Counted from the stretch's first letter, positions 8,886-20,166 are shown. The stretch: 64,000 nt of DNA from Trichomonas vaginalis G3 (GCF_026262505.1 NC_067203.1:10974001-11038000), one strand, 5' to 3'. Numbers and translations are program-made. Notes: generated by a model from the sequence alone, not told the origin.

Positions 8886-10184
8886 GGGTGTCCAAAGGTG
8901 TGTTTAGCACAAACCTGAATACTGCGAATAGAAATAAACAAGTTACATATATATAAAGTTTATTTAAATATAATCACCATTGGATTCAATCACGCGTTCG
9001 CAGCGATCGATCCAGGCTTGAAAGACACGCTTTAAATCATCATGAGAAAATTGCTCAAATTGCTCTCTTACAAAATTTTCAAGATCATCTGGACTCGCGA
9101 ATTCGCGTCCTTCAGCTCTCTTTTTTAGCGTGCCGAATAAATAAAAGTCAGAGGGTGCAATATCAGGTGAATAAATTGGGTTTGGAACAACTTTGACATT
9201 GTTTTCCACCAAGTAATTCATTACCTTATGACTTTTGTGAACTCTTGAATTATCAAAATGAATTGCAAACTTTTGTTTTTGTTGTTTGGATTTCTCAAAC
9301 TCATCAGAATTGATAATTTGAGTAAGAACATTGTCAATTAGATACTGAGCATTCATCGTATTAGGTTTTTGAAGAATATCAATTGCGATGATGCCATTCA
9401 CGCCCCAAAAAACCGACAACATCATCATTGGTGTGTCAATTTTTTTCTTCGGGAATGTTTGCGGATTTTCATCCTTCGGGATCCACATGATTTTGGCTTC
9501 TGTTGCATATTGAAACCAAGACTCGTCCCCTGTTGCTAAAAAGCGAAACTTCTTGGATTGATACGCACCAATATAGAGAGGAGCTCTTTCGAAGATTGGA
9601 CTCTAGATTTTTTTTGAACTGAATTAAGGTTGTGCGGAACCCAACGTGTATACGCTAGTTTGTAGTTCAAATAATTGTGCAGATAATAACTGACTGTTGT
9701 ACGTGGTATCTTTGTCATCTCCTCTATCCTTCTGAGTGATGCTCTTGGGTCTTCATCTAGCGCTTGAAGAATTGCTTTGATTTTTCTTTGATCCGGCGAT
9801 TTTTTGTCAATTTTTATGATGGGCGCCTTTTTGTTCATGAAGTGATACATCCTAACATGATACGTTACAGTGGAATAGCTAGGAGCATCCATACCGAAGC
9901 ATTTTACCAATGTCTCGTAGATTTTTTTACAGTCTTTGCATTTTTTTGCAAGAGCGAGGATGTTTTCTTTATGATTCATTAAAAAAATGAAAAAAATCCC
10001 GCCAAAATTTCCCGCGAAACCGCCTCTTGTCTCAAAATTCATTTTATATCCCGGCATGGCGCCAAAATACAACATACTCATCATATACATATATTCATAT
10101 TTTTTATTATATATTTATAATCAGCATATATCTCCTTTAATAGTCTCATATAGAGCGCTGTGCTAAACGCACCTTTGGACACCC
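8886..10184 (-). mobile_element. Tvmar-like mariner transposon (Tc1/mariner)
   Basis: A 1,299-bp element. Both ends start AGGGTGTCCAAAGGTG and continue as a terminal inverted repeat of about 28 bp (one mismatch, ending TTTAGCACA). TA dinucleotides flank it at 8884-8885 and 10185-10186, the target duplication expected for mariner. It encodes a DD34D transposase on the minus strand. Size and features fit Tvmar1 of Trichomonas vaginalis as I know it. Both ends and the target duplication are intact, so it is a recent insertion at the end of the 24-bp satellite. Confidence 0.93.
8964..9979 (-). pseudogene. Mariner transposase, one frame lesion
   Basis: Cut-and-paste transposase that binds the element ends and excises it. 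The likely start is the ATG at 9977-9979 (MNHKENILALAKKC); upstream in-frame codons up to 10090 look like leader. The N-terminal third has helix-turn-helix segments (SLRRIEEMTKIPRTTVSYYL). The catalytic core shows GDESWF, IHFDNSRVHKS and YSPDIAPSDFYLFG, with 34 residues between the second and third Asp (DD34D). The frame changes at a short A run at 9538-9542, consistent with loss of one base just before GDESW; the parts lie at 9536-9979 and 8964-9535. A full-length protein would be about 338 residues, normal for mariner. Only that lesion is visible. Confidence 0.9.
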
Positions 10185-10186
10185 TA

Positions 10187-11556
10187 TATTTAAAATAGTG
10201 TAATTGCACAATGATGTGCAGTATTATCTTTAATATTAATATTGTAATATGATATTAGATTTTATCATATGAGATATTAATATTGATTTATGGATCACTG
10301 CACAATGATGTGCAGTATTATCTTTAATATTAATATTGTAATATGCAATGTTATATTCTAATTTGAATGTTCCTTTTTAACCTCATGATTTCTTCTCACT
10401 GATCTGCATTTTTATGCAGCATTTTGTATTTAATCTCTCTTATCCTTTAGATTCTCTATGCTTTCCATCTTTCTAAACCAGATTCCATTGTTAATTCTTA
10501 AATTAACACAAATCTTAAATTTCATATTAGTCATTGATCTGAAGTTATTGAAACATCTGATGTCTTTAGATTATCTTATCTAATATTAAAATGATTGATC
10601 TATTTACATTTTTAAAATAGTCCTAAAAAGTCTCAATATTTATAAAAGCATAATAAAATTAAATTTTTTAATATCATTTTCTAAATTATTCGTTTACTTT
10701 ATGGCATAGTCTTGAAAAAGTATCAAAAAATTATCTTAATGGTCTCTAAAGAGGTTAAGTAGCATACACACAGATATGCTAATGTGGTAAAAAGAGATTT
10801 ATTGCAAAAAGTCCAAAATAGTATATTTATTATCAAGATTCGCGTGGAAACGTACGAGTTTGGGACGAATAACTAACATTCTTAAACATTTAGTAATACT
10901 CTGATAAGTACAAGTCCTTAGATGCGACATATGGCTTCTTTTGTTCTAACTTACCAAATTCAAGAACTCAAGTTGGCAGTAACTCTGTACTAAACATACT
11001 CTAAGAGCTTGTCATTATTCCGTGTATGACAAATCATACTTTAATGTTTTACTCGTTGAATAAAGAATGCTTGATTTTGAAATCGAATGTTTTTGCTTAA
11101 ATAGTTCCAGATTCTTGAACTAGGGACGGAATTAGAGGACACGTCTTTGCTGGTTAGTCGCGTGCTTGATGACAATATGCTACAATTATAATAAACGTAC
11201 AAAAGGGACGAAAATTGAGAACTTGTAACTTTCAACCGTCAATTTTTTTTGAAAATTAAAAACATTAATAAGTTAATTTGGAAACTAGACTAGCCAAATT
11301 GAGCACATGAGACAAAGCGATAAGTTCCAAGTTCTAAAACAACTGTTTATGTTATAGAATCAAATCAAGAATGAAAACAGCTTAATATAAGGGATGTGAT
11401 AAACTATCTTAGACTTATATGATTGAATAAGCTAGCTTATTCGAATTGAATGTATTTTGGCAGATGATCCAATTTCAAAACTCATAGTAAATTGTAAAGA
11501 AATGAATCATTTTAAATAACTATCTATTACAAAGTTAAAAAAATGTAAATATTTTA
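10187..11556. other. Intergenic, short direct repeat, no gene seen
   Basis: AT-rich DNA between the mariner and the HAD gene. A 46-bp direct repeat beginning GCACAATGATGTGCAG lies at 10206-10251 and 10300-10345; its first 16 bases contain the near-palindrome TGCACAATGATGTGCA. A 64-codon minus-strand frame at 11041-11235 has no recognisable features. I see no RNA gene. Confidence 0.5.
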
Positions 11557-11562
11557 TCATAA
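11557..11562 (+). promoter_or_regulatory. Initiator-like TCATAA upstream of HAD gene
   Basis: TCATAA starts 14 bp before the ATG at 11571. The trichomonad initiator is TCA(+1)Y(T/A) and 5' leaders are usually under 20 nt, so the sequence and spacing fit. Confidence 0.5.
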
Positions 11563-11570
11563 TTACAATA

Positions 11571-12233
11571 ATGGAGAAAGAAACTCTATTGATCGATTGT
11601 GATGGTGTATTGTTTCCTGAATCTGCTTTACCAATAGCAAAGATTACTCAATCTCTGAAAAATGCTGCATTAAAAATTGGATATTCTGCTGCAGATATCA
11701 AAGAAGCTCGGAAAAAGGCCGAAAAAAATCAAGAACTTGGGCTATTCAACTCAATATGGGAACTATCTGGTAAAGATATTGAAAGGTTTGAAAGTATATG
11801 CTCTGAAGCATTTAAAACAATTGACTATAGCAAAATCATTTCAAACAGAAAATTGTATGATTTGTTAAAGAATGCATCTGAATATTATAATATATTTATA
11901 GCTACTAACAATCATTTACTGCATTTTCGCAAAGTTTTCGAAAGATTATTTGAGATGGAATTCAGTGATGATTGTTTTATAACATGTATTGATATAACTC
12001 AGACATTAGATAATGGATGCTTCCATCCAAAGCAGTCAATAGATGGTTTGAAGATATTCGCAAGAGTTGCTAAGACTAGACCGGAAATGTGCATACTGCT
12101 GGATGATAGTTCAATAAATATTCAAAGAGCCAAGAAAATTAATATGAAAAGTATGGAAATTGGTTTAGTTCAAAATCTTGAATTTTGTTTAAAGGAGCTA
12201 CTTTCATCTCAGATGTCGAGAATAAAAGTTTAG
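11571..12233 (+). CDS. HAD-superfamily hydrolase, pyrimidine 5'-nucleotidase-like
   Basis: A 220-residue soluble protein with all HAD motifs in order. Motif I is LLIDCDGVLF (nucleophile D9, acid D11), motif II is FIATNN (T112), motif III is the lysine in FHPKQS (K154), and motif IV is LLDDSSINIQRAK (D178, D179). The helical cap between residues 15 and 95 fits subfamily IA enzymes of the Sdt1/Phm8 pyrimidine 5'-nucleotidase type, where DxDGxL(Y/F) and the CFHPK-like lysine are typical. It would dephosphorylate nucleoside monophosphates or a similar small phosphate ester in the cytosol; the exact substrate is not shown. An initiator-like motif lies just upstream. The frame is intact. Confidence 0.85.
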   Translation: MEKETLLIDCDGVLFPESALPIAKITQSLKNAALKIGYSAADIKEARKKAEKNQELGLFNSIWELSGKDIERFESICSEAFKTIDYSKIISNRKLYDLLKNASEYYNIFIATNNHLLHFRKVFERLFEMEFSDDCFITCIDITQTLDNGCFHPKQSIDGLKIFARVAKTRPEMCILLDDSSINIQRAKKINMKSMEIGLVQNLEFCLKELLSSQMSRIKV

Positions 12234-12335
12234 TAAAAGACACCAGCATCAATTTTTATTATCTAAAGAGATTTGAAATAAATTAAAAGAATAATATTTT
12301 AATTATAAACAGCCTAAAAGGCTAAATATCAGAAT

Positions 12336-12416
12336 GACGGCTTGGCCGAGTGGTTAAGGCGCGGGATTGCTAATCCCGTGGATTTATCCGCGTGGGTTCG
12401 AATCCCATGGTCGTCG
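12336..12416 (+). tRNA. tRNA-Ser (anticodon GCT)
   Basis: An 81-nt cloverleaf. The 7-bp acceptor stem (GACGGCT with GGTCGTC, G-U pairs allowed) is followed by discriminator G12416. The anticodon loop TTGCTAA is closed by CGGGA/TCCCG. An extra variable arm (GTGGATTTATCCGC) marks a class II tRNA, and the T loop is TTCGAAT. A box (TGGCCGAGTGG) and B box (GGTTCGAATCC) are good, and a T run follows within 10 nt as a Pol III terminator. No intron. It decodes AGC/AGT. Confidence 0.97.
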
Positions 12417-12829
12417 TAAATCTTTTTTTCAAAAAACTCAAGTGTTTTAAAATTCCATGGAGCAAAATGCCCGGAATTTCCAATTTTCCCTCACATTCTA
12501 TGAAATTGAAAGAGCTCTGGAGGAAAATACATCCATATTTGACTTATAGCTATGAAAAAAATCAATTTTTATATTAATAATGCAAATAACTTAAACATTT
12601 GAATGAAAGTCTTATTATTTTCGATATTTCTAAGGTTATTGTGTTATTATAAATCTATGTCCTTAATCAAACTGCATAAAATGTATCCGAAATCTTTGTG
12701 ATTAGTGTTTTATACATATTTAATACTACGATTTATGCATGGGCAAATGGCGGGTTATTTGCACCGCCACACTCAATTTGAACGATAGGTGGCGGGAGGG
12801 GAAAAATTCATCCAAATAAATTCAGTGAA
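12417..12829. other. Intergenic, with GC-rich patch before the ankyrin gene
   Basis: Mostly AT-rich. A GC-rich patch at about 12738-12801 holds GCAAATGGCGGGTTATTTGC, an imperfect hairpin, then a second GGTGGCGGGAGG. This patch directly abuts the coding homology of the ankyrin gene and stands where its ATG would be expected. Confidence 0.5.
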
Positions 12830-14509
12830 TTGCGAGAAATCTACAAACACTACATTGATACATATAATGCATTGTATCAGCTGAAAACTGAAAATGAAGA
12901 AGAATTAAACAAGATTTACAAAATGATCAAAACAAATTTGATTGACTCAAAGAAACTTTACCCACAATCTATTATAAGAAATATCTTAAATATCATTCCG
13001 TATAATAATCGCTATACAAAGTCATATTTATCTCTTGCCAAACTCATATCTGATGATTATCATGTGGAAGAAGTCAGACGAATTCCAATTATCTCTAACT
13101 ACATGTTTTATAAAGAATATGGAATTAAATTAGACAAATCTAATGATTTTGAAAAAATTCAAACAGAAAATTTATCCATTCACACAGAAAATACAATTTA
13201 CAAAGCAATTATGTATAATGACAAAGAAACATTCATCTCCTTCACAGAAAGAGGTGGATTTGATAAAGATCAAATTCTTGACAGCCGTTTGTATCCAGAT
13301 TCTGAAAAAGGATATTCATTACTTGAATTATGTTGTTACCATGGAGCAGTTGATTGTTTCAAATTATTAAGAACAAAATTTAACTCTGAAATAACTGAAA
13401 CATGTTTACAATTCTCATTTTTAGGAGGAAATCCAGAGATCATGAGTGAATGTTTGAAATCTCAAACGCCAAATAAAGAATGCATGAAATATGCAACTAT
13501 TTCACACAACATTGATTTTGTTACATTCTTGTTGAATGATTTTAATATTAATATCAATTTAGAATATTGTGCAAAATTTAATCTTGAATCATTTTTAGTT
13601 TATTTCGATCAAACTAATGATATTCACAGATGTTATACTTATTCGGCGTTGTTTGAAATGTTATCTCTTTGTGAATATTTCCTTTCACTTCGTACAAATA
13701 TTAATATTTCAATGGGAGAATATGGAACAGCTCTTCACATTGCAGCAATGTATAATTGTAAAGAAATAGCTGAATTTCTTATATCGCACGGTGCAAATAT
13801 CAACGAAAAAACAAATAAAGGAAGCACACCTCTTCATGATGCAGCAAAATCTAATAACAAAGAAATAGCGGAATTTCTAATTTCTCATGAAAAGAGAACC
13901 GCTCTTCATGATGCAGCACGGTATAATAGCAAAGAAATGGCTGAACTTTTAATTTCACTTGGTTTAAATATCAACAAAAAAGATAGACATGAAAATACCC
14001 CTCTTCATGATGCAGCATGGAAAAATAGTAAAGAAACTGTCGAATTTCTTCTTTCACATGGCGCAAATATCAAGGAAAAGAATAATGTTGGAAAAACCGC
14101 TTTTCATCTTGCAGCATTGAATAATTGTAAAGAAACTGTCGAATATCTTCTTTCACATGGCCCAAATATCAATGAAAAAGATAATAACGGATATACCGCT
14201 CTTCGTATTGCATTAGATGATAGTAAAGGTGAAATTGCTAATCTTCTTCTTTCACATGGCGCAAATGTCAATGAAAAAGATAAAAATGTAAAAACTGTTC
14301 TTCATTTTGCAGTAGAATATTATAATAAAAAAACAATCGAAGTTCTTCTTTCACATGGGGCAAATATCAATGAAAAAGATAGATATGGCAAAACCGCTCT
14401 TCAATATGCATTAGATTATAATAAAAATGATATTGCTGAACTTCTTATTTCACATGGCGCAAATATTAACACAAATATTAAGGATGCGCCCAAATACATG
14501 TTAATTTGA
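12800..14509 (+). pseudogene. Ankyrin-repeat protein of DUF3447 type, no start codon
   Basis: A long open frame reading about 559 residues from 12830. Family-like residues IHPNKFSEL can be read in frame upstream, from about 12803. No ATG lies between the in-frame stop at 12779 and the first Met codon (residue 32 counted from 12830), so the normal start appears lost; a shortened protein could still begin there. The N-terminal 270 residues are the helical DUF3447-associated domain common in trichomonads (YKHYIDTYNALYQL; SLLELCCYHGAVDCF). From about residue 295 come nine or so ankyrin repeats with EFLISHGANINEK consensus. One repeat (ISHEKRTALHDAA) lacks about nine residues compared with its neighbours, an in-frame deletion. 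Such proteins bind other proteins; the partner is unknown. Confidence 0.75.
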
Positions 14510-15121
14510 GAACTAGACATGTATACATTATTAATGAATAATCGGCAGGGAAAAAATCTTTCATTTTCTCACTAAAAATACAATTTTTATGGGCAAAGAA
14601 GATTAAAAACATAATAACTTGGCAAAATCTTTTTTACAGGTTCCTACATGATGCTTTTATTAAGACAAGCAAGCAAACTATACTGTTGCTGATTAAGATT
14701 TCATTTTTTATCTTTGCTTCAAATCTCTGAATTTTAACAATGTTTCACCCAAAAGCACTAATAGTTTATATGTTTGTTTCTTAAATTCCAAATTAGTCTA
14801 TATTTAACTCATTATATTTTTTATATTTTCAGTAAAATTCAGTAACTATCTATAATAAATTCTCGGATTTATCTCATATCATATAATGATAATCAATTTT
14901 ATTTAAAGCCTCCGGTTATTAATCTGTGAAATACAATGATATTAAAAAAAGAGGATGTTATGAAAGAACGTTTAAAGATTCTTTTGGTAGACCTTCTAAT
15001 AAATATAATATTTGAGTAGAATGTGAATTTTGTTTTTACAAAAAAATAGGACAGGTTATTAGATATAATTTTTAAACGATGATGTAAATATTAAACAATA
15101 TATAGCAGGCGAACCCTGTTT
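14510..15121. other. Intergenic, no gene seen
   Basis: AT-rich sequence between the ankyrin gene and the small membrane ORF. No repeat or RNA structure stands out. Confidence 0.5.
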
Positions 15122-15289
15122 TTATGGCATGACTCTTGCTTTAAGGTTTAATTGGCTCTGCTTCTTTATTATCTGTTTCCTGCTCGTCTCTCTTTGGTTT
15201 GATGACAAGGAAGTAACAGCTACCAATGAAATGATGACTAGGGCTAAGAGGATTACAAGAACAAGAAGGCTGATTTCAACACCTTGCAT
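15122..15289 (-). other. 55-residue single-pass membrane ORF or C-terminal fragment
   Basis: On the minus strand an ATG at 15287-15289 opens a 55-codon frame with one strong membrane helix (ISLLVLVILLALVIISLVAV, residues 6-25) and then a basic tail. The stretch is richer in G+C than its surroundings. A second frame over the tail reads VIKPKRDEQETDNKEAEPI and stops at 15141, which looks more like a normal cytoplasmic tail. So this may be the C-terminal remnant of a type I surface protein with a shift after the helix. The start coincides with the left edge of the large palindrome, which may have cut off the rest. Confidence 0.4.
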
Positions 15290-17686
15290 TATAAGGCTGT
15301 CATTTAAAGCATAATGAAACTATTCCCTTTTCATTTTAATCGAATAAGATAGTAAAGATTTTTGAATTAGCTAGAAACTGATGAGATGTTTTCACAAATC
15401 AGATTTTTAATCTCTATAATGCATAATTCACTCAATATCTCAATTTTGATATTGCGAGATATTTTTGCTATCGGTTTCGCAATTTTGACACAATAGCAAG
15501 AGGGTTCTATAAGCATTATTATCAACGTAGAATCTGAATATCATATCAGAAAATGTCGCAAATCTGACATTTACCCGACCAAATAGCAAAAATAATTGAA
15601 TGCTTTTCGCAAAAACTTTAAAAATCGATAAAAATATGAAATATAGATATTAAAGAGACTTTTTATATAATATTCATAAAGATTTTCCAAAAATATGATA
15701 CCGCAAAATTAAAAAAGTGACGTCTTGAGTGGAGTCAAAGGTCGAAATTGCTAGCTAAATGTTTTTTTTAGCGAAATTGCGTATTGTACGTTTTTTTCGC
15801 AAAACGAAACCCTTAGTGAAAACATCTCATCAGTTTCTAGCTAATTCAAAAATCTTTACTATCTTATTCGATTAAAATGAAAAGGGAATAGTTTCATTAT
15901 GCTTTAAATGACAGCCTTATAATATAATCATAGTTTTCGCTCAATATGCAGCATTTTTTTTCGAAATCTATGGTCAATATCCTAAATACTGATTGCTTTG
16001 CATTCATATCTCTTACATTTTCTATACCCACATCACTATTCATTGCTATTCCTATCTTTTTCATTTTTGTTTGTTTCTCATAATTTCTCAAAAAACACGA
16101 TAACTTGATATTTGTAAATATCATACTTTATAACGTAAATAAGAACTTGACCTATTAAGAAAAGCAGTAATGAAAAGAAAATCTGAAATTCATAAAAATT
16201 ACAAGTTTCTGATGACAACTAGCTTAATTAAACCAGGTACAAGATTATATAATTGTATTTTCTATCCAATTATCCATATAATATCTTATCCAGAAAAAAA
16301 AACTTGATCAATACCAAATGATTTTTTAACTAGTAAATAAAGTATTTTCTTTACACACACATTGTATATCATAGTTTTTTTTTTTTTTTGGTTTCGCAAA
16401 ACATCCAAAAACAAATATGCTATAAAAGTGACAATTTTAGCAAAACGAAACCCTTAATTATATCCATGAAAAACCAAGAGCTTGATCTGACTAAATTACT
16501 CCATTTGAATCTGATATAAGGGTTTCGTTTTGCTAAAATTGTCACTTTTATAGCATATTTGTTTTTGGATGTTTTGCGAAACCAAAAAAAAAAAAAAAAA
16601 CTATGATATACAATGTGTGTGTAAAGAAAATACTTTATTTACTAGTTAAAAAATCATTTGGTATTGATCAAGTTTTTTTTTCTGGATAAGATATTATATG
16701 GATAATTGGATAGAAAATACAATTATATAATCTTGTACCTGGTTTAATTAAGCTAATTGTCATCAGAAACTTGTAATTTTTATGAATTTCAGATTTTCTT
16801 TTCATTACTGCTTTTCTTAATAGGTCAAGTTCTTATTTACGTTATAAAGTATGATATTTACAAATATCAAGTTATCGTGTTTTTTGAGAAATTATGAGAA
16901 ACAAACAAAAATGAAAAAGATAGGAATAGCAATGAATAGTGATGTGGGTATAGAAAATGTAAGAGATATGAATGCAAAGCAATCAGTATTTAGGATATTG
17001 ACCATAGATTTCGAAAAAAAATGCTGCATATTGAGCGAAAACTATGATTATATTATAAGGCTGTCATTTAAAGCATAATGAAACTATTCCCTTTTCATTT
17101 TAATCGAATAAGATAGTAAAGATTTTTGAATTAGCTAGAAACTGATGAGATGTTTTCACTAAGGGTTTCGTTTTGCGAAAAAAACGTACAATACGCAATT
17201 TCGCTAAAAAAACATTTAGCTAGCAATTTCGACCTTTGACTCCACTCAAGACGTCACTTTTTTAATTTTGCGGTATCATATTTTTGGAAAATCTTTATGA
17301 ATATTATATAAAAAGTCTCTTTAATATCTATATTTCATATTTTTATCGATTTTTAAAGTTTTTGCGAAAAGCATTCAATTATTTTTGCTATTTGGTCGGG
17401 TAAATGTCAGATTTGCGACATTTTCTGATATGATATTCAGATTCTACGTTGATAATAATGCTTATAGAACCCTCTTGCTATTGTGTCAAAATTGCGAAAC
17501 CGATAGCAAAAATATCTCGCAATATCAAAATTGAGATATTGAGTGAATTATGCATTATAGAGATTAAAAATCTGATTTGTGAAAACATCTCATCAGTTTC
17601 TAGCTAATTCAAAAATCTTTACTATCTTATTCGATTAAAATGAAAAGGGAATAGTTTCATTATGCTTTAAATGACAGCCTTATAAT
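15289..17686. repeat. Large palindrome with about 1.17-kb arms
   Basis: The sequence from 15289 to 16454 recurs in reverse complement from 16519 to about 17686, with a 64-bp spacer (16455-16518). The arms look almost identical; poly-A length differs slightly. Each arm is made of an inner part (AGGGTTTCG end, 15816-16454 or 16519-17159), a Y part (15396-15813 or 17162-17579) and an outer part. No gene is convincing inside, although the same 75-codon frame appears in every copy. The structure would extrude as a cruciform or arise from inverted duplication of the element described at 17162-18218. Confidence 0.9.
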
Positions 17687-18218
17687 ATAATCATAGTTTT
17701 CGCTCAATATGCAGCATTTTTTTTTCGAAATCTATGGTCAATATCCTAAATACTGATTGCTTTGCATTCATATCTCTTACATTTTCTATACCCACATCAC
17801 TATTCATTGCTATTCCTATCTTTTTCATTTTTGTTTGTTTCTCATAATTTCTCAAAAAACACGATAACTTGATATTTGTAAATATCATACTTTATAACGT
17901 AAATAAGAACTTGACCTATTAAGAAAAGCAGTAATGAAAAGAAAATCTGAAATTCATAAAAATTACAAGTTTCTGATGACAATTAGCTTAATTAAACCAG
18001 GTACAAGATTATATAATTGTATTTTCTATCCAATTATCCATATAATATCTTATCCAGAAAAAAAAACTTGATCAATACCAAATGATTTTTTAACTAGTAA
18101 ATAAAGTATTTTCTTTACACACACATTGTATATCATAGTTTTTTTTTTTTTTTGGTTTCGCAAAACATCCAAAAACAAATATGCTATAAAAGTGACAATT
18201 TTAGCAAAACGAAACCCT
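17162..18218. mobile_element. Non-autonomous element with AGGGTTTCGTTTTGC ends
   Basis: A 1,057-bp element whose two ends share a 15-bp inverted repeat AGGGTTTCGTTTTGC. It is flanked by TA at 17160-17161 and 18219-18220. There is no transposase: the longest frame is 65-75 codons and has no family features. TA flanks and an AGGGT start match the mariner at 8886, so a Tc1/mariner-type enzyme may move it. Internal sub-blocks recur in the adjacent palindrome (partial copies at 15289-15813, 15816-16454 and 16519-17159). Confidence 0.7.
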
Positions 18219-18341
18219 TATTATAAATGTTTCTGTTCAATAAATTATCGAATATTTTAAATTGAAGATCACTAAATATCATCAAATCATTAATATTTCA
18301 CTGATAAATAACTGTGTGAATCATTTGGAATTGCATTGATT

Positions 18342-18351
18342 GCATGATGGA
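18342..18351 (+). repeat. Mutator-like element target duplication, left copy
   Basis: GCATGATGGA directly precedes the element; the identical right copy is at 20520-20529. Ten bases is in the range normal for Mutator-like elements. Confidence 0.93.
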
Positions 18352-18563
18352 GAGTGGGGGACAAACTCGCCCATTGTCACTTTTTCATTAACCTTAAACT
18401 TGTAATTTTCATTATTTTTAATTAACCTTATTTCTTTCCCAATTCCTGATTTATTTTATTCACTTACTATTAAAAGTCACATTTTAATAAAATATAATAA
18501 TTTATTTATAGCATTTTTTACTATACTGTAATAAAAAATTAATTATAATAAATTAAATGTTTA

Positions 18564-20006
18564 TTAAATCAAATGTTTTCTTTGCAATAATATTTTTAAT
18601 GTTGAGTAAACAATGTTGGGATCAAGTGTATCATTTTTCAGACCTTTCTGAACAGCTTCAAGCATACTGATGCATTCGACTTTTTTAAATTGTGTCATTT
18701 CTTCGAAATCTCTTGTGACTTTTTTGATAACTTTAACACTTCTCTCTGAATCCAGACCTTTAATTTGCAACTTAATCAGGAATGAAGGAACAACACTGGA
18801 ATATAACTCGATGACAAGTTCATCGAGTCGAAGATTTCGCCTTTCTTGGAAGTACTGGTGCTTCAAAACCTTGAAATGTGATTCCGAGATGTTGTTTGTT
18901 CCATCTCCTTCATTTCTATAGCGAAGCATCCACCTGTCAAGATGATGGCGCCACTGTTGGTCAAAGTATTCACGGGCAGCAGGTTCCTCATTTAAAATTT
19001 CTTCTAAATTGTTGTAAACTTCATCAGGATCAATTTCTTCCTCTTCAGAACCAAAGACCAATAACTTCATTAAGTTATAGAAAGTTTCGAAGTTGGAACG
19101 ATCTTGAAACTTTTCAGCCTTTCTCATGACAGCGCGCAACACATGAACGCCACACCAAATGATCTGGCATAAGGGGATGGCTGTTTCAACAGCATTTGTG
19201 ATTTGAGGTGCGCAGTCCATTGAAAAATAAGATGGTTCGCGATTGATGGAGCCAAAATATGCTGTGAGACAAACTTGTATATTTTCACTTGTGTCGGGCC
19301 AAACGAAAAAATACAAAAACGGAAAAACAATTGATTCCGCGAATTTGCCAGTGACGGCATAAAATGATATGCGAGAGCGCAAGAGCTTATAAGTGGAATC
19401 AATGTGATAAGTTTGTATTTGATGTGAAAAAGCATTTGCTTCGAATGGGGCGTAATAGAAAATCATACGATCTGGCTCGTGAATAAACTCGATGAGATCA
19501 TCTGGAGAATGACTCTTAACCATGTCGACAAAAATTGCAAGAGATGTAACATCATCCGCTGAGAAACGGGTATTGATTGCATGAAGGCGTTTAGAAAACT
19601 TTTTTAAAGCATCTGTAGATTGTTGAAACATTTCCGGAATGATCCCACTATCAAATGGGATATTAAGATCTTTGAAACACCTTAATTGTGCGTAAACACG
19701 GTCTTGATTTGATTCAAAATATCTTGTTAAATAAGATCTATAAAAATATGATGTAATTTGTTGTGATTTGTTTGGAAAAGGGGCAGAATGATTGTGGGTG
19801 TTAATACATTTTCGTATGTGGTACTTGTCATCGGGAAGTGTATCAACAAGGAAGCGACATGGACAATTTGGCCACTTACAATTAAATTGGATTTGATTTC
19901 TTTCTTTCCTAGTTTTATATGAATAACTACAACCTGCTTGGATTTCTTGTTGCACTCCATACTTAAGCAACTCGATATATGTGAGTTCGTGATCTTGGAT
20001 CTGCAT
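18564..20006 (-). CDS. MULE transposase
   Basis: A 480-residue transposase with no break. The N-terminal zinc finger is of the WRKY/FLYWCH-GCM type: C43, C48 (or C50), H71 and H73 (FNCKWPNCPC ... INTHNHS), for binding the element ends. The DDE-fold core shows the first Asp in YHIDSTYKLL (D203), the second in FSMDCAPQITNA (D264), a C-x2-H pair in WCGVHVLRA (C285, H288), and the catalytic Glu in GTNNISESHFKVLKH (E375). This is the normal MULE order and spacing. The start is the first ATG of the frame at 20006. It would cut DNA at both ends of the element and create about 10-bp duplications. Confidence 0.93.
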   Translation of the reverse strand: MQIQDHELTYIELLKYGVQQEIQAGCSYSYKTRKERNQIQFNCKWPNCPCRFLVDTLPDDKYHIRKCINTHNHSAPFPNKSQQITSYFYRSYLTRYFESNQDRVYAQLRCFKDLNIPFDSGIIPEMFQQSTDALKKFSKRLHAINTRFSADDVTSLAIFVDMVKSHSPDDLIEFIHEPDRMIFYYAPFEANAFSHQIQTYHIDSTYKLLRSRISFYAVTGKFAESIVFPFLYFFVWPDTSENIQVCLTAYFGSINREPSYFSMDCAPQITNAVETAIPLCQIIWCGVHVLRAVMRKAEKFQDRSNFETFYNLMKLLVFGSEEEEIDPDEVYNNLEEILNEEPAAREYFDQQWRHHLDRWMLRYRNEGDGTNNISESHFKVLKHQYFQERRNLRLDELVIELYSSVVPSFLIKLQIKGLDSERSVKVIKKVTRDFEEMTQFKKVECISMLEAVQKGLKNDTLDPNIVYSTLKILLQRKHLI

Positions 20007-20166
20007 TAAAATGAAATGATTTGAAAGAATAAAGAATTTTGAATATATTGGTCTTATTTTGATAAGCTTGGTCGTATTTTGAATAGCTTGGCCATCTAAT
20101 TCAATTATGATCTTTGAAAATTAGGTGAAATAAAACTAAACATAAATGTAAAACTAGGGATATGAA

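Noticed and set aside
11041-11235. 64-codon minus-strand frame
   Set aside because: No family features or upstream signal; expected by chance in 1.3 kb of intergenic DNA.
15897-17888. The 65-75-codon frame found three times in the palindrome
   Set aside because: It recurs only because the DNA block is repeated. There are no domain, composition or start signals of a gene.
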